From positions 2,867,501 to 2,931,500 of the forward strand of contig OU612074.1 in the NCBI GenBank assembly GCA_914767715.1: DNA of 64,000 nucleotides, read 5' to 3'. A program made the position numbers and the translations under genes. The notes beneath the pieces were generated by a model, which saw only the letters and a list, made by a program, of their open reading frames with translations, had not been told where the DNA came from and ran no database searches. The stretch comes from Membranipora membranacea (lineage: Eukaryota > Bryozoa > Gymnolaemata > Cheilostomatida > Membraniporidae). Positions 35,601 to 44,086 of the stretch are shown here, piece after piece (the stretch's first letter is position 1; each line of letters starts with the position of its first letter).

Positions 35601-36524
35601 ATATGTTGGTTCTCCTACATGATTCTACATCATGTGAGGAAAAGTCTATAAAGAAGAAGCACAAGAAGGGATGCGATGATAAGGATTGTTTGATAAATCA
35701 TTTAGAATATCACTACCGCTGGTCGCTACAGCATGTATTTCATCAAACTGACTAAACAATGTGATGATGCTTATATCTAACTATAAACCTATCTTCATCG
35801 CCTCGATGTGACTGTGTATGACATTTACTAATTATATGTTCTTTTTGTTAACCATAGGCTACTATTATACTCACTTATATATATAGGATCACACTCGTGC
35901 GAGAGGTTTAATATGTTGGTTCTCCTACATGATTCTACATCATGTGAGGAAAAGTCTATAAAGAAGAAGCACAAGAAGGGATGCGATGATAAGGATTGTT
36001 TGATAAATCATTTAGAATATCACTACCGCTGGTCGCTACAGCATGTATTTCATCAAACTGACTAAACAATGTGATGATGCTTATATCTAACTATAAACCT
36101 ATCTTCATCGCCTCGATGTGACTGTGTATGACATTTACTAAGTGTATGTTCTTTTTGTTAACCATAGGCTACTATTATACTCACTTATATATATAGGATC
36201 ACACTCGTGCGAGAGGTTTAATATGTTGATTCTCCTACATGATTCTACATCATGTGAGGAAAAGTCTATAAAGAAGAAGCATAAGAAGGGATGCGATGAT
36301 AAGGATTGTTTGATAAATCATTTAGTGTATTTCATCAAATTGACTAAACAATGTGATGATGCTTATATCTAACTATAAACCTATCTTCATCGCCTCGATG
36401 TGACTGTGTATGACATTTACTAATTGTATGTTCTTTTTGTTAACCATGGGCTACTATTATACTCACCCAAAAATGAAGTTCTCCGGAGAACTGGTGGAAC
36501 AAAATCATCTTTAGTGTCTCCCAT
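17462..36524 (-). CDS. Ankyrin-BIR-BIR-UBA-RING protein (IAP-family E3 ligase)
   Basis: Hand-built model of 23 coding exons, 1193 aa, 3582 nt. Exons, 5' to 3': 36524-36467, 36265-36185, 35955-35875, 35645-35565, 35193-35167, 33975-33490, 32057-31945, 31693-31586, 31410-31269, 30778-30747, 30071-29997, 29215-29104, 28755-27853, 27697-27524, 27241-27041, 26612-26445, 25848-25746, 24623-24575, 21936-21867, 21669-21524, 19011-18927, 18610-18486, 17623-17462. All introns are GT..AG and all junctions keep phase. IAP proteins bind caspases or signalling partners through BIR domains and ubiquitinate them through the RING. The role here is inferred from the domains. The Met at 36524 is conserved in the paralogue (MGDTxDDF) and has a purine at -3 and G at +4. 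The exon stays open upstream of it, so a start in an earlier exon is possible. Confidence 0.88.
18486..18610 (-). CDS. Gene 1 exon 22: RING first half
   Basis: About 42 aa. A Ser/Pro/Ala-rich linker leads into GSCKYCRMKTGMITE, which supplies the first two RING cysteines (C-K-Y-C). The donor is GAG|GTGAGT. Fifteen residues of this exon plus the start of exon 23 carry the domain to PCGH, about five residues longer than in vertebrate cIAPs. Confidence 0.85.
18927..19011 (-). CDS. Gene 1 exon 21: acidic linker between UBA and RING
   Basis: 28 aa (VEEQILQS.. PEEDLRSL) with no recognised domain. Acceptor TTAATACAG, donor TTAC|GTAAGG. Phases 0 and 1 fit both neighbours. Confidence 0.75.
19168..19415 (-). 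repeat. Interspersed repeat of about 290 bp, copy 2
   Basis: Reverse-complement relative of 9511-9798. It lies in intron 20 of gene 1 and directly abuts the MITE that follows. Confidence 0.65.
19416..19890. mobile_element. MITE of the CATAGACTT family, simple form
   Basis: Complete non-coding element whose ends are CATAGACTT....AGACAGGACACTAT and the complement. A second inner pair (TTGGAAGGTGTAGTAGCATT near 19507-19525 and its complement near 19793-19812) lies inside. This form lacks the 214-bp palindrome found in the 34-kb and 62-kb copies. Confidence 0.75.
20577..20860 (+). mobile_element. tRNA-derived SINE
   Basis: Head with A box (TGGCACAGTGGTAGG) and B box (GGTTTCGATCGATTCC), followed by a tRNA-unrelated body of about 200 bp. 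It sits in gene 1 intron 20 on the opposite strand. The 3' end is not sharply defined. Confidence 0.65.
21027..21057. other. Short stem-loop
   Basis: CTTCAGTCCTCAT pairs with ATGAGGGCTGAAG (one G-T pair) around a 5-nt loop, in gene 1 intron 20. No function can be assigned. Confidence 0.5.
21524..21669 (-). CDS. Gene 1 exon 20: UBA domain
   Basis: 49 aa: MFDECKKFGHDDAVIILAMK, then ENIKDLIEVIYEIEE. The spacing of hydrophobic positions fits the three-helix ubiquitin-associated domain found between BIR3 and RING in cIAPs and XIAP, with KFGHDD at the usual MGF loop. Family knowledge says this domain binds ubiquitin chains. The call rests on pattern and on its position between BIR2 and the RING. 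Acceptor TTATTCCAG, donor GAG|GTAATT. Confidence 0.75.
21867..21936 (-). CDS. Gene 1 exon 19: Lys-rich linker
   Basis: 23 aa rich in Lys, Ala and Glu (KAQKKEAKAKQDKE), probably a charged helix joining BIR2 to the UBA. Acceptor CTATTAG, donor GAAG|GTAGGT. Phase 0 to 1. Confidence 0.75.
24575..25848 (-). CDS. Gene 1 exons 17-18: core and C-terminal part of BIR2
   Basis: Exon 17 (25848-25746) encodes GFYYTGFDDQVRCFYC and REW..AWEEHAR. Exon 18 (24623-24575) encodes RWFPECEYVLQKKGEEY. With exon 16 they give a full BIR with zinc ligands C, C, H and C. Tryptophans are kept at the REW, AWEEH and RWFP positions. Those are the groove residues that hold IAP-binding tetrapeptides in XIAP/cIAP BIR3, so BIR2 is BIR3-like. 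The donor of exon 18 is TAT|GTGAGT. Confidence 0.88.
25186..25298. other. Perfect 51-bp inverted repeat (hairpin)
   Basis: 25186-25236 and 25248-25298 are exact reverse complements. Pairing continues into the 11-nt spacer, leaving a loop of about 3 nt. It lies in the intron between BIR2 exons 17 and 18. Transcribed from either strand it would form one long perfect hairpin. Confidence 0.85.
26445..26612 (-). CDS. Gene 1 exon 16: inter-BIR linker and BIR2 N-terminus
   Basis: 56 aa. A polar linker is followed by RLKTYNRWPAASPVFANDLC, the first helix and RxxTYxxWP motif of a BIR, ending EAG. Acceptor TTAACAG, donor GCAG|GTAAAC. Phase 1-1. Confidence 0.88.
27041..27697 (-). CDS. Gene 1 exons 14-15: BIR1
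   Basis: Exon 14 (27697-27524) encodes an acidic helix (LTYVLNELTLEERESL) and then RRKSFLVNWPY...LAQAGFYSV. Exon 15 (27241-27041) encodes DRVQCVFCRGSLHRWEQDD, MLEHARSFAFCRFVKG and a tail. Zinc ligands C, C, H and C are all present. The Trp that follows the EHA(K/R) motif in peptide-binding BIRs is Ser here. That suggests a type I-like BIR without a normal peptide groove (inference). Confidence 0.9.
27853..28755 (-). CDS. Gene 1 exon 13: Gln/His-rich segment with conserved 75-aa module
   Basis: 301 aa, phase 1-1. The N-terminal half is rich in Gln, His and Asn and is probably disordered. A module at about 28312-28085 (PTDDESE.. PTEDLQISHPADD.. VLKTPDY.. ERRITTDSQ.. SSE.C.YVT.SD.. AVHP) is shared with gene 2 at 44540-44303 at roughly 70 percent identity. 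I recognise no known family. Tyr motifs (TPDY, CDYVTVSD) could be signalling sites (inference). The exon ends CTAG|GTGAGA. Confidence 0.85.
29104..29215 (-). CDS. Gene 1 exon 12: N exon
   Basis: 37 aa, basic, with core FGTRTLAEAAK. Homologous exons occur twice in gene 2 (58933-59038, 54677-54839) at the same place just before the Gln-rich exon. Phase 0 to 1. No known domain. Acceptor GTTGCTAG, donor CAAG|GTAAAG. Confidence 0.8.
29530..29857. mobile_element. 328-bp MITE of the AGCTGCGTTTACAT family
   Basis: Terminal inverted repeat AGCTGCGTTTACATTAGGCC and complement, flanked by TAA on the left and TTA on the right. It shares its outer 15 bp with the 708-bp element at 12686-13393. It is non-coding and lies in gene 1 intron 11. 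Confidence 0.7.
29997..32057 (-). CDS. Gene 1 exons 7-11: charged linker
   Basis: Five exons: 32057-31945 (acidic, NDSEDDEELRYQ), 31693-31586 (very basic, GKKKLSPRKTRMR.. SRRKGKPR, a possible nuclear localisation signal), 31410-31269 (His/Ser-rich), 30778-30747 and 30071-29997 (basic). Phases run 1-0, 0-0, 0-1, 1-0, 0-0 and fit both neighbours without a stop. No known domain. The 32057 acceptor has a weak pyrimidine tract and is the least certain junction. Confidence 0.7.
32727..33265. mobile_element. CATAGA-family MITE, rearranged right end
   Basis: The left end (CCATAGATTTAATAATAAAC, AGACAGGACACTA) is intact. The right side carries the palindrome's first arm and core (33100-33265) but not the far terminal repeat. 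It lies between the ankyrin exon and exon 7 of gene 1. The 300 bp on its left (32430-32726) also precedes the same MITE at 56.9-57.2 and 61.1-61.4 kb. Confidence 0.65.
33300..33345 (-). pseudogene. Decayed 3' end of an ankyrin exon
   Basis: ATTCTTTTTATATCTCAACATTAG and nearby bases match the 3' end of the functional ankyrin exon 190 bp away (33490 onward). The frame contains a stop and the donor is gone. The same relic sits at about 60180-60225 in gene 2. Confidence 0.6.
33490..33975 (-). CDS. Gene 1 exon 6: ankyrin repeats
   Basis: 162 aa in one exon. A helical lead-in (LEDMMSEYV.. LLSKVSEEKKLQILKKF) is followed by about three ankyrin repeats with TPLHKAVERG and TPLHIAAFRGHTESVKAILD. Ankyrin repeats are protein-binding scaffolds. 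Acceptor TATTTTTAG, donor AGTG|GTGAGT. Phase 1-1. The copy at 60365-60850 differs at only about eight residues, all in the N-terminal half. Confidence 0.9.
34187..34790. mobile_element. CATAGA-family MITE with 214-bp palindrome
   Basis: The left terminal repeat is truncated. The right end (GTCCTGTCTAGCTTTATTAT.. CTATGG) is intact. 34537-34750 is one near-perfect palindrome of 214 bp with a short spacer (GGGGTGGTTG). Open frames in it are palindrome artefacts. It lies in gene 1 intron 5. Confidence 0.75.
35167..35193 (-). CDS. Gene 1 exon 5: 27-nt microexon
   Basis: Nine codons (K-MCVKMIPR) between GATGTAG and GTGAGT, phase 1-1. A homologous 27-nt exon at 62455-62481 precedes the ankyrin exon of gene 2 at the same place, which supports it. 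Confidence 0.7.
35521..36460. repeat. Tandem 310-bp repeat, three units
   Basis: Units start at about 35521, 35831 and 36141. The first two are nearly identical. The third has a 28-bp deletion (310 to 282 bp) and a few changes. A partial fourth copy (about 40 bp) borders exon 1. Each unit carries one 81-nt exon on the minus strand. Confidence 0.95.
35565..36265 (-). CDS. Gene 1 exons 2-4: triplicated 81-nt exon
   Basis: Exons 36265-36185, 35955-35875 and 35645-35565, each 81 nt and phase 1-1, with an identical acceptor (CTTCTTTATAG) and donor (AA|GTGAGTATA). Each encodes FSSHDVESCRR.NILNLSHEC and DPIYI. The first copy has Ile where the others have Thr. Any one, two or all three can be spliced in without a frame change. 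No known domain. Cys and Asp/Tyr positions are conserved. Confidence 0.8.
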
Positions 36525-36550
36525 CACCACTAGAGTTAGTGAGTGACCTC
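36467..36550 (-). CDS. Gene 1 exon 1 (start exon)
   Basis: 84 nt between CTTCTGCAG and GTGAGT. ATG at 36524-36522 begins MGDTKDDFVPPVLRRTSFLG. The exon has an acceptor, so at least one exon lies further upstream. As a whole it is phase 1-1 and open, so it could be fully coding. The gene 2 copy (62848-62913) is 66 nt, also phase 1-1. Confidence 0.65.
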
Positions 36551-37213
36551 CTGCAGAAGAAGTACATAAAAAAAAAGATTTACAAAATCTCATCTTCTCT
36601 GTACATATCGTTTCTATACTGAGATACACTTTGTGATAATTATTGTCACCTCTTACATGGCAAACCTCAATTATTGTATCACAATTAATACAATGATTAT
36701 AACTAAATATATGTTGCTAAATGTTCTAACAAGACAAAAAACCTCCTGCAATATGGAGGTCTGTTAAATAGTATTTATGATCAGATCAATTATGGATTAC
36801 AACAATGAGATATAATTTCGGTAATTCCAAATATTTATCTTCTCATTTACTTATATTTAGATAAAATGCTCAAACTATGCCGGTATGTTTATTTTACCAT
36901 CAACCAAGTGGAAAGTGGTTGAGAACAAAACGCTAATACCACCAGGGCACAGTTTGAGCACTAAAGCTAACTTTCTTTTGAGATAACCACAAAATGTTCC
37001 AATTTTTTGTTTAATCACCCGCCTATGCAATAGGGACGGGTTGATATATAATAACTTTGTCTGCTGAAGTTAAGTACTGGGTGTATATAAGTTATTTACA
37101 GATCAGCCTTATTCATCAGTCTGCAGTAATCCTTGATTGACGTTACAAATATTGAGCCTGTTCTGAATGTGCACTACAAACCATTGCTGCCATGGGTACT
37201 GTGAGGCAAAGTG
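36551..37213 (-). promoter_or_regulatory. Upstream region of gene 1
   Basis: Aligns by eye with 62914-63560 upstream of gene 2, so both genes inherited the same 5' region. It should hold the first exon and promoter. I could not identify a TATA box or an upstream exon with confidence. A small CCTCC..GGAGG stem at about 36742-36760 is kept in both. Confidence 0.5.
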
Positions 37214-39318
37214 CATAGAGTTATTATATACTCTAGAGTGGACAATGTGTACAAAAATAGCATCAGTTTTTGTCCTACTTAATTATTGCGAAATCCATGA
37301 CACAACGCAATCTGGTTGTGCATGGCTAGTGGCTGTATCATATAACTTATCATTGAGAATATACGTAGTGGGCATGGAAATTTAGATTTTAAGAGCGCTT
37401 ATAGCCATTTTTATGGAAAAAATTTTATGTGACACTATGTGGATCACTTACAGGTATTTCCACTCGTAGCCATTGGAAAATATTTCTATGCTTTTTCATT
37501 AAGATAAGCCAAAATTTCAACCGCAAACACAGCATTGTGTTGAAATAGAAATTAACGTCCTAGCTTAATTTTTTATCACTGCCACTTGTCAGCTGTTTTA
37601 GCTGTGTTTTATTTTTGATTAAATGACGTACAAGAAGACTGTGTAGAAGTGATCGGAGGTGTAAAAATATTGTATATGATGTTGATGTTGACATTTACAA
37701 ATAAACAACCATCAGAGAAAATTGCATCACACCCCCCCCCTCCCCTCGAAGCAAATGATCTCTTATTTTGAGTATGGTGAGAAATCTGAAATATCTGTAG
37801 ACTTAAAAATGTCACATCGGTGAGAGAGCGAAATTATATTGGCTTTCTCAGCACTCGTATAACCATGTTAGTATCAGTCAGTGGGTAGAATTTTCTGAAA
37901 GTTGGTAGAACGCAGGGGTGAGTGCAATTAGAAAGATTTGGACCAATGAGATATATAAATTTGGTTAAAAGATTTTAATACACATTGTATACTATTATAT
38001 GTGGTTTAAAGATGAAATAAATTATTAAAGTCTCAATTTACGCACTCTGTACTCTTCTCAACTGAAGATTTGAGTTGCAAAGACGCAATATTACGGTGTT
38101 TTCTCCATAATGTGTTGCAACTGATAACTGACAGCCATTTTCATACAATTTTCTAGACTGAGTGAAGGAATTTAAGAAAATCTAGAGTCAATCTGGACAA
38201 GTATGAATCTTGAGTTGTCCATTCGACGTTTGCTTGACATTCTGCGACTCAGCAAAAGAGTTAATGCAGTTATTGATTTAGCCTGCTGTGTTGGCTTGAA
38301 TAGTTTCAGCAATACAAACACGAGTGACCCGAGATCTTTAAGCTCAAATTTTTTTCACCACGGGTTACTTGCACGCCTTGTATAATTGGAAGTCATAATA
38401 CTGGACGGATAAATTGTGTGTGTGTAACATTTTAGTTAGAGAGACAGGACACAGTTAAACTGACAGGGAAGTGGTAGGGGCAAAATGGGTGTGATGTGTT
38501 TGCAGTTGAGATTTTAGTGTTTTAAGGGGATACCAAAAATCATTTTGTCCCCTGACTGCTAAAGAAATCACTCGCAAGTCATCTAACAGTGTGATAAGTT
38601 TTACAAAGATATTGCTAAAAATGCTTTTAAAACGATAAAGGTAAGCAGCAAACTTTTTCACCTCCAATCGCTTTTCCACAGGCTAATGGTACCCCATGTT
38701 ATCACAAATCTTCGTCAGTAGCTGGAACTGAACAGACAAAATAAACCGACTGAGTGTGCAAGATATTAGTTAGATAGACAGGACTCAGTTAAATGCCTGG
38801 CAAGTGTCAGAAACTAGCCCTTGCATTGCGATTTAAGCTCATGCGTTCTCGGTTGATATTTGGCTTATTTTAATGGGAGAATAAGAAAATTCTTGTACTG
38901 ACGGAAGAGAAAATGACTGCAGGTGATGTAAATGGTGTTACATGTGAAATTCTCTGAAAAAATGGCTGTAGTGCTCCATAAACTAAATTTGTATGCCCAA
39001 ATTTAATATTTTCAATGATAAAGTCAATGATTTATGCACTACCCACGCACAACCTGATTGTTTTGCTTCACGGAGTTGAAAGTGAAAATACCTGCGAGTG
39101 ATCCACATGGTATCACATGAAAAATTTTCCGAAAAAATGGCTCTAAGCGCTCTAAAAATCTAAATTGTCATGCCGATACGTATATTCTCAATGATAAGTT
39201 ATATGATACAGGCACTAGCCATGCACAACCAGATTGCGTTGTGTCATGGATTTCGCAATAATTAAGTAGGACGTTTTAGCACTGCATTGTCCACTCTAGA
39301 GTATATAATAACTCTATG
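37214..39318. mobile_element. 2.1-kb foldback element with long TIRs
   Basis: 37214 to about 37467 is the inverted complement of about 39076-39318 (CATAGAGTTATTATATACTC and complement at the tips). A diverged direct copy of the right arm lies at about 38925-39070. No transposase frame. The homologous site near 63565 lacks the insert, which fixes the ends. Confidence 0.8.
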
Positions 39319-41039
39319 GACATGTGACAGGTACTGTATGGGACATGTCTTACAGCACTCAAGGCCTGTAAAGCACTGTTGTTTGTGTTGGACAGGCCGC
39401 ATGAGTGCTGAAGGACAAGTCCCATACTTCACCTGCAAACGCTTCACAACACCCATGAGTTGGATTGGACTTACTACCTAAAATATGTGTTAGTACACAA
39501 CATGGGCTGCACCAACGAATCCTCTACTAAGATTCTTTCATATAACTGGCTACTGCGCCCATACAGAAATGGACTTTTTCTGTAATGTATGTCCTGATGG
39601 GCTATGTGGCAAATACCTTAGTAGTTTAATCTTATGAAATCATTACACTAGGCACAGAGTAGTACTAATCCTTGGCTAGGTAGTAGATACTATTTACCAA
39701 CACAATTCCTCAAACCATCTTAGGCCAAACGCTATTTTTATAATAGATAATAGTGGTAGTACTACCAGTGGTCATGGAATTACAAGATTCAGTCATGGGT
39801 TCTTAATAAGCATCACGCACCTTGTTTAAAGTTATTCTGCTTACTGGTACAAAAGTACACCATTAAAAATCTTTGATGGTTTGGCAACCTATTGTATCAA
39901 GAATAATGAACTGTGACCCCAAAAACTGAACAGACAAACTCAACTATTTTATTTAGTATTCCATTTGCTTTCAAATCATCTTTGTTAAATCCTTTCTGTA
40001 CGGTCAAGAACAATGGTACTCACTTCTTTGGTATTAGAAGTCCCTAGTTTGAGTATGTTTTTGTACAAGTAGTAACAGAATCTGAGCTCTTGTAGTCAAA
40101 ACATTTGATCTTACCTACAGTTTGGGCTTGATTTAGTGAGGTGACTCAAAATTGGAATTTGGAAATCCCCTGAAAACGAAGTAAGTTATTGACAGGACGG
40201 GCACATTTGCAACCTGCCATAGATTTGTAGAGGAAAACAACCAAGGTTTTCTTCTAGAGTATCAAGGATGAATGGAACCAATCACAGTCCAAGGTTTTTA
40301 CTGACCAATGAAAAGGGAGAATTCTGAGCCCCCTGATTGGTCTACCATGTAAATGAATGAGAGTTGCCTACCTTTCTTGTTAGGATGGGATAACTCAGGC
40401 TTCCTGCCTCAGTGTTAATTTTAAACAAGGGAGATATGTCCCAAATCCCTGTTTAATCCAAGGAGTAAAACTTGTTGGTTAAACAAGGGAGAATTATTCC
40501 TGGTTAGGAAGGCAGAAGGATCTTTATCAGCATTGATGAGTCGGATCTGTGTTCCTACATGTAGTCATATCCAGTGGAGTGCCAGTAGTAATATAATTTT
40601 CGTCAACTTTAGAAATATAACAGATGTTTGTGGGATGGTGTACAGCAGTCAGTAATAAGTAATTGTCAACTTGGTGGCACAATTTACTACTAGCTTCAAT
40701 TCAAGTGGCAACCGATAATGCTAACTGGGCTGGATGACGTTTCAATGGCCAGCCGGTGGGTTATAAGAAGGAAGAAAATAAATAGAAAGACATGACAAGT
40801 AACTATATACATGTACATAATACAACATAGCTGCATCCGCCCCCTCCCACAAACCACCCACGACCAACAGCAAATACAGGGCAAGATGACAACTTCCAAG
40901 AGTAGCCAGCAGGCCATCATGATCAGGTGAGCTTTAATTCAAGAAATTTGGTGCCATAACATCTAATAGCATTATTTACAGGAAGTAAAATTGTATCAAG
41001 ATGGAAGGAGTGTTTCCTGACATCAGTGCTGATGTGACA
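39319..41039. other. Duplicated intergenic sequence and gene 2 3' flank
   Basis: 39331-39720 matches 63577-64000 and begins with an imperfect foldback (GTACTGTATGGGACATGTC with its complement about 60 nt on). The rest, to 41039, has no gene I can support. ATTAAA at about 40935-40940 on the minus strand could serve as the gene 2 poly(A) signal. Confidence 0.5.
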
Positions 41040-41345
41040 CTAAGTGGCTCCGTGTCTGGTGTTGTGCTCAGAGTGATGTGGTAGGAACCTGTTCATATCA
41101 ACTGCGGCGTCATATGTAATGATTGTAATGTAATGCATTGGGTCTTCTTGTTTCCAAGTCAGGCCAATCATGTGCATCGTAAGGTCAGATAATGTGGCCA
41201 AATTGCTGTTTGTTAAAAACCAGCGAAATGCTTTTCGGTTAATAATCACTACCATCCAAATCGTACTACTGATTATCATTGCAATATGAGGGTATGAGGG
41301 TATTAAATAAATCTCACCTAAGTCTAACTGAATGTACTGTACTGT
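41040..41345 (-). CDS. Gene 2 last two exons
   Basis: 41345-41318 (28 nt, phase 1-2) and 41268-41040 (76 aa and stop). They are separated by an intron of about 49 nt. The C-terminus has a hydrophobic start (TIWMVVIINRKAF) and a polar, His-rich end. No known domain. Support is the unbroken frame and phase from the coiled-coil exons. The 1.5-kb gap upstream could hide another exon. Confidence 0.5.
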   Translation of the reverse strand, partial: TVQYIQLDLGEIYLIPSYPHIAMIISSTIWMVVIINRKAFRWFLTNSNLATLSDLTMHMIGLTWKQEDPMHYITIITYDAAVDMNRFLPHHSEHNTRHGAT

Positions 41346-44052
41346 CTGACAAATAATAGTCTCACATAATCATACTTTATCATTTGGGAGAATAAGTCCC
41401 ATAAACTCTGCGATCCTGTTGTTACAGTTACCTAGCCTGGCTTAGACCAGAACCCTACAGGATCTAAAGACAAAGCCGATTAATGGAAGGCAGTTTGAAG
41501 CAGTGGAATGATTTTTCAATAGATTGAGTATATTATATTATTCGGTTTACAGTGCCAACCAGACTAAGATATCTAACTCAGTCAAGGACACAACTAAACA
41601 TACAATACATACAATGCGATGACCGGTAAGCCTAATAAAAGAAAAAGTTTTATATATATAAGATGTATGAAATTCTCACAACGTTTCTAGAGGATCTTGG
41701 ACCTTAATAATAAGTATCTGCTCTTGGAAACATAGACACGCTTGATTTTAACACAGGGTGAATCCAAATAGCATCCTGAATGTAATCTTCCGATGTTCTG
41801 TATCTTCTATGTGTTGCGCTGTGTTGTCCTAGCCTAGGGTCTATCAGCTCCTGTCGGTTATAATATAACAAACATAATGTATTATTGTAACATTAATCGT
41901 TATTACTTATGGCAAATATTAAATGCTCCTTACATTAATATATTACAATGAGAATTTTGATGCCAAAAACATCTTCAACAAGTTTATCTAGAAATAGTCT
42001 AATTATTACACAGCCCTACTAAACCTGCTTTCTGCCGAATAATGGTAAACACATTTTATATCTAACCTAGAATACAGAAATTAAGCAGTTCAAGAGTTCC
42101 AGTCATGGCTGCAATATTAAAGCACCATACTTTAGAAACCATAAGAAGACTAGTCAGTATCGAATCCAATACTGTGGTTTTAGTAGTCTCTGGAACAATA
42201 TAAACTCATGTGGCCTATTGCTCAGATTCAGCACTGCTGGTCATGTCATGTTGTCCTGGGTTTGATTCAAGGTGGGGAGTTTTTTGGCCTACTAGTCGTA
42301 CAATGTACTATGTACAATGTACTATGTACAATGTACTGTTATTGGTTGTAAAACTAATGTGACTTGGCCTGAGTGAGCTGGTAATAACAAAGCTGAAACT
42401 CGACCGAGAGGGCAATAATACCCGTTGGTGAGGCCCGGGTTCAGTACCAGATCCACCCCTAGTGGTAACAGGCACGGTAGATACATGTATTGTTTTTCAC
42501 TACACTGCTTTTCACTATTGGTTTTTCACTACAGCTGCCGAGCTACTGATTTTGAACATCTCAACAAAAAATGTAATCCGATGTCGCATCATTATTTCAA
42601 AGAAATGAGGCAACACGGATTAAATAAAAAAACTTTTTGTTGGTTCTTTTGGTGAGTTTGTACTAGTATGTCTGATCATGATCATCACATCATTTGGTGC
42701 ATGTTATAGTGACAATTTTGCTGAGCTGTTCACTTTAAGTGGCTTGTCAGCTTTTCAGCAGTGTACCATAAGTAAATATTTACCGACTCCGTTACAAAAC
42801 CTCAACACTATGAAGTATTGAATACAAATATGTCTGGTTGAGAGTACCCTGACCTATGACTTGGTCATTCTTACCTATCAGTGTTGACAAGACAGTGTCC
42901 AACTTCGATACTATGTCTACAAGCATTAAAACATGACATGAACAAAAAAACTAAGATTGATGTATTCCACTGGATTGGTTTAAGATGGGTTAACTTCGAC
43001 CAGGATATTATGGATTTAACGTGCCCACTATATCGTTCAAAAAATTTGTATCTCAGACAGGCAGAGCCAGATAACCTTACAAGATAATTTGGATTGCTTT
43101 CACCGAATTGAATTGCACTGATTGTGGATTGGTAGAAATCAGACACTGGAGAGGTGTTCAACCAAGGGTGCTGGGGCTGGGACAATCAACTCAACTCAAC
43201 TCCTGCGGAATCAATCACCTGGCAGTGAGAAGCAAGCACGCTTCCCGATTCCATCATCACACCATCCCCGAAAAGAATTAATGGCTTGATGGCGTTAACT
43301 AGCACGCCCGCTATTTAATTAGATAGAGTTGTATTCTCCCATCTCACAGCACAGTCTGTTCCACCATCACCACCCTATGCAACCAGCGTACATTTCAGGG
43401 CTATTGGAATAACATGGCCTATTGCTGGGGCACCTTGCTGAGGCTAAATCAGCTTTATCAAAGAGACTTATTCCGTCAATACTATATTAATCAAGTCAGG
43501 TTAATTTAGCCTACCGTAGCTATACAAAGGAACTTACTGTTTGTACGTTGATCAATAGTGTCCATCTTAGCTCCCATACCTAACATAAAAAGAACAATCA
43601 TGCTAGTGTTAACCAACTGAGCCAGCTTGAAATGATGATAAATCAAAAGACTGAGCTAAATACACCTTCCCCATTGCCCCTCTTTACAATATATGGGATG
43701 ATGATGTCACACGACCTTTGTGTGATACAGATAATAATATGCTTACTTCCAGTCTGTGATAGAACTTCTGTAATCTGACTTTGAAATTCTGTTTGGAGAG
43801 ACATAACCAGAGTATGTAAAGCAGTAATCTGACTGAGTGCCACACGCATCATATTTTTCAGATTCTCCAGCGCATTCTCGTCTGAATCAAAAGAAAGATG
43901 CGTGTCAAATATCCTGCCAGATGAGCCAAACAAAGCATACACGCCATAGGCTGCATCACTCATTTGTCATTTGTCATTTGCCAACCAAAAAAGAGAGAAA
44001 ATAAAATATTCAAGAGGCAATGTAAATAATCGTGTGATATATATGAAAAAAT

Positions 44053-44086
<34 letters not shown>

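Noticed and set aside
39287-39481. Similar Cys-containing frames at 39287 and 63589 as a small zinc-binding protein
   Set aside because: Both sit in an imperfect foldback of the duplicated upstream region. No splice partners, and the open frame differs between copies.
40860-41075. Possible plus-strand exons (MTTSKSSQQAIMIR|GTGAGC and a following open stretch)
   Set aside because: It overlaps the terminal exon of gene 2 and no continuation or domain is seen.
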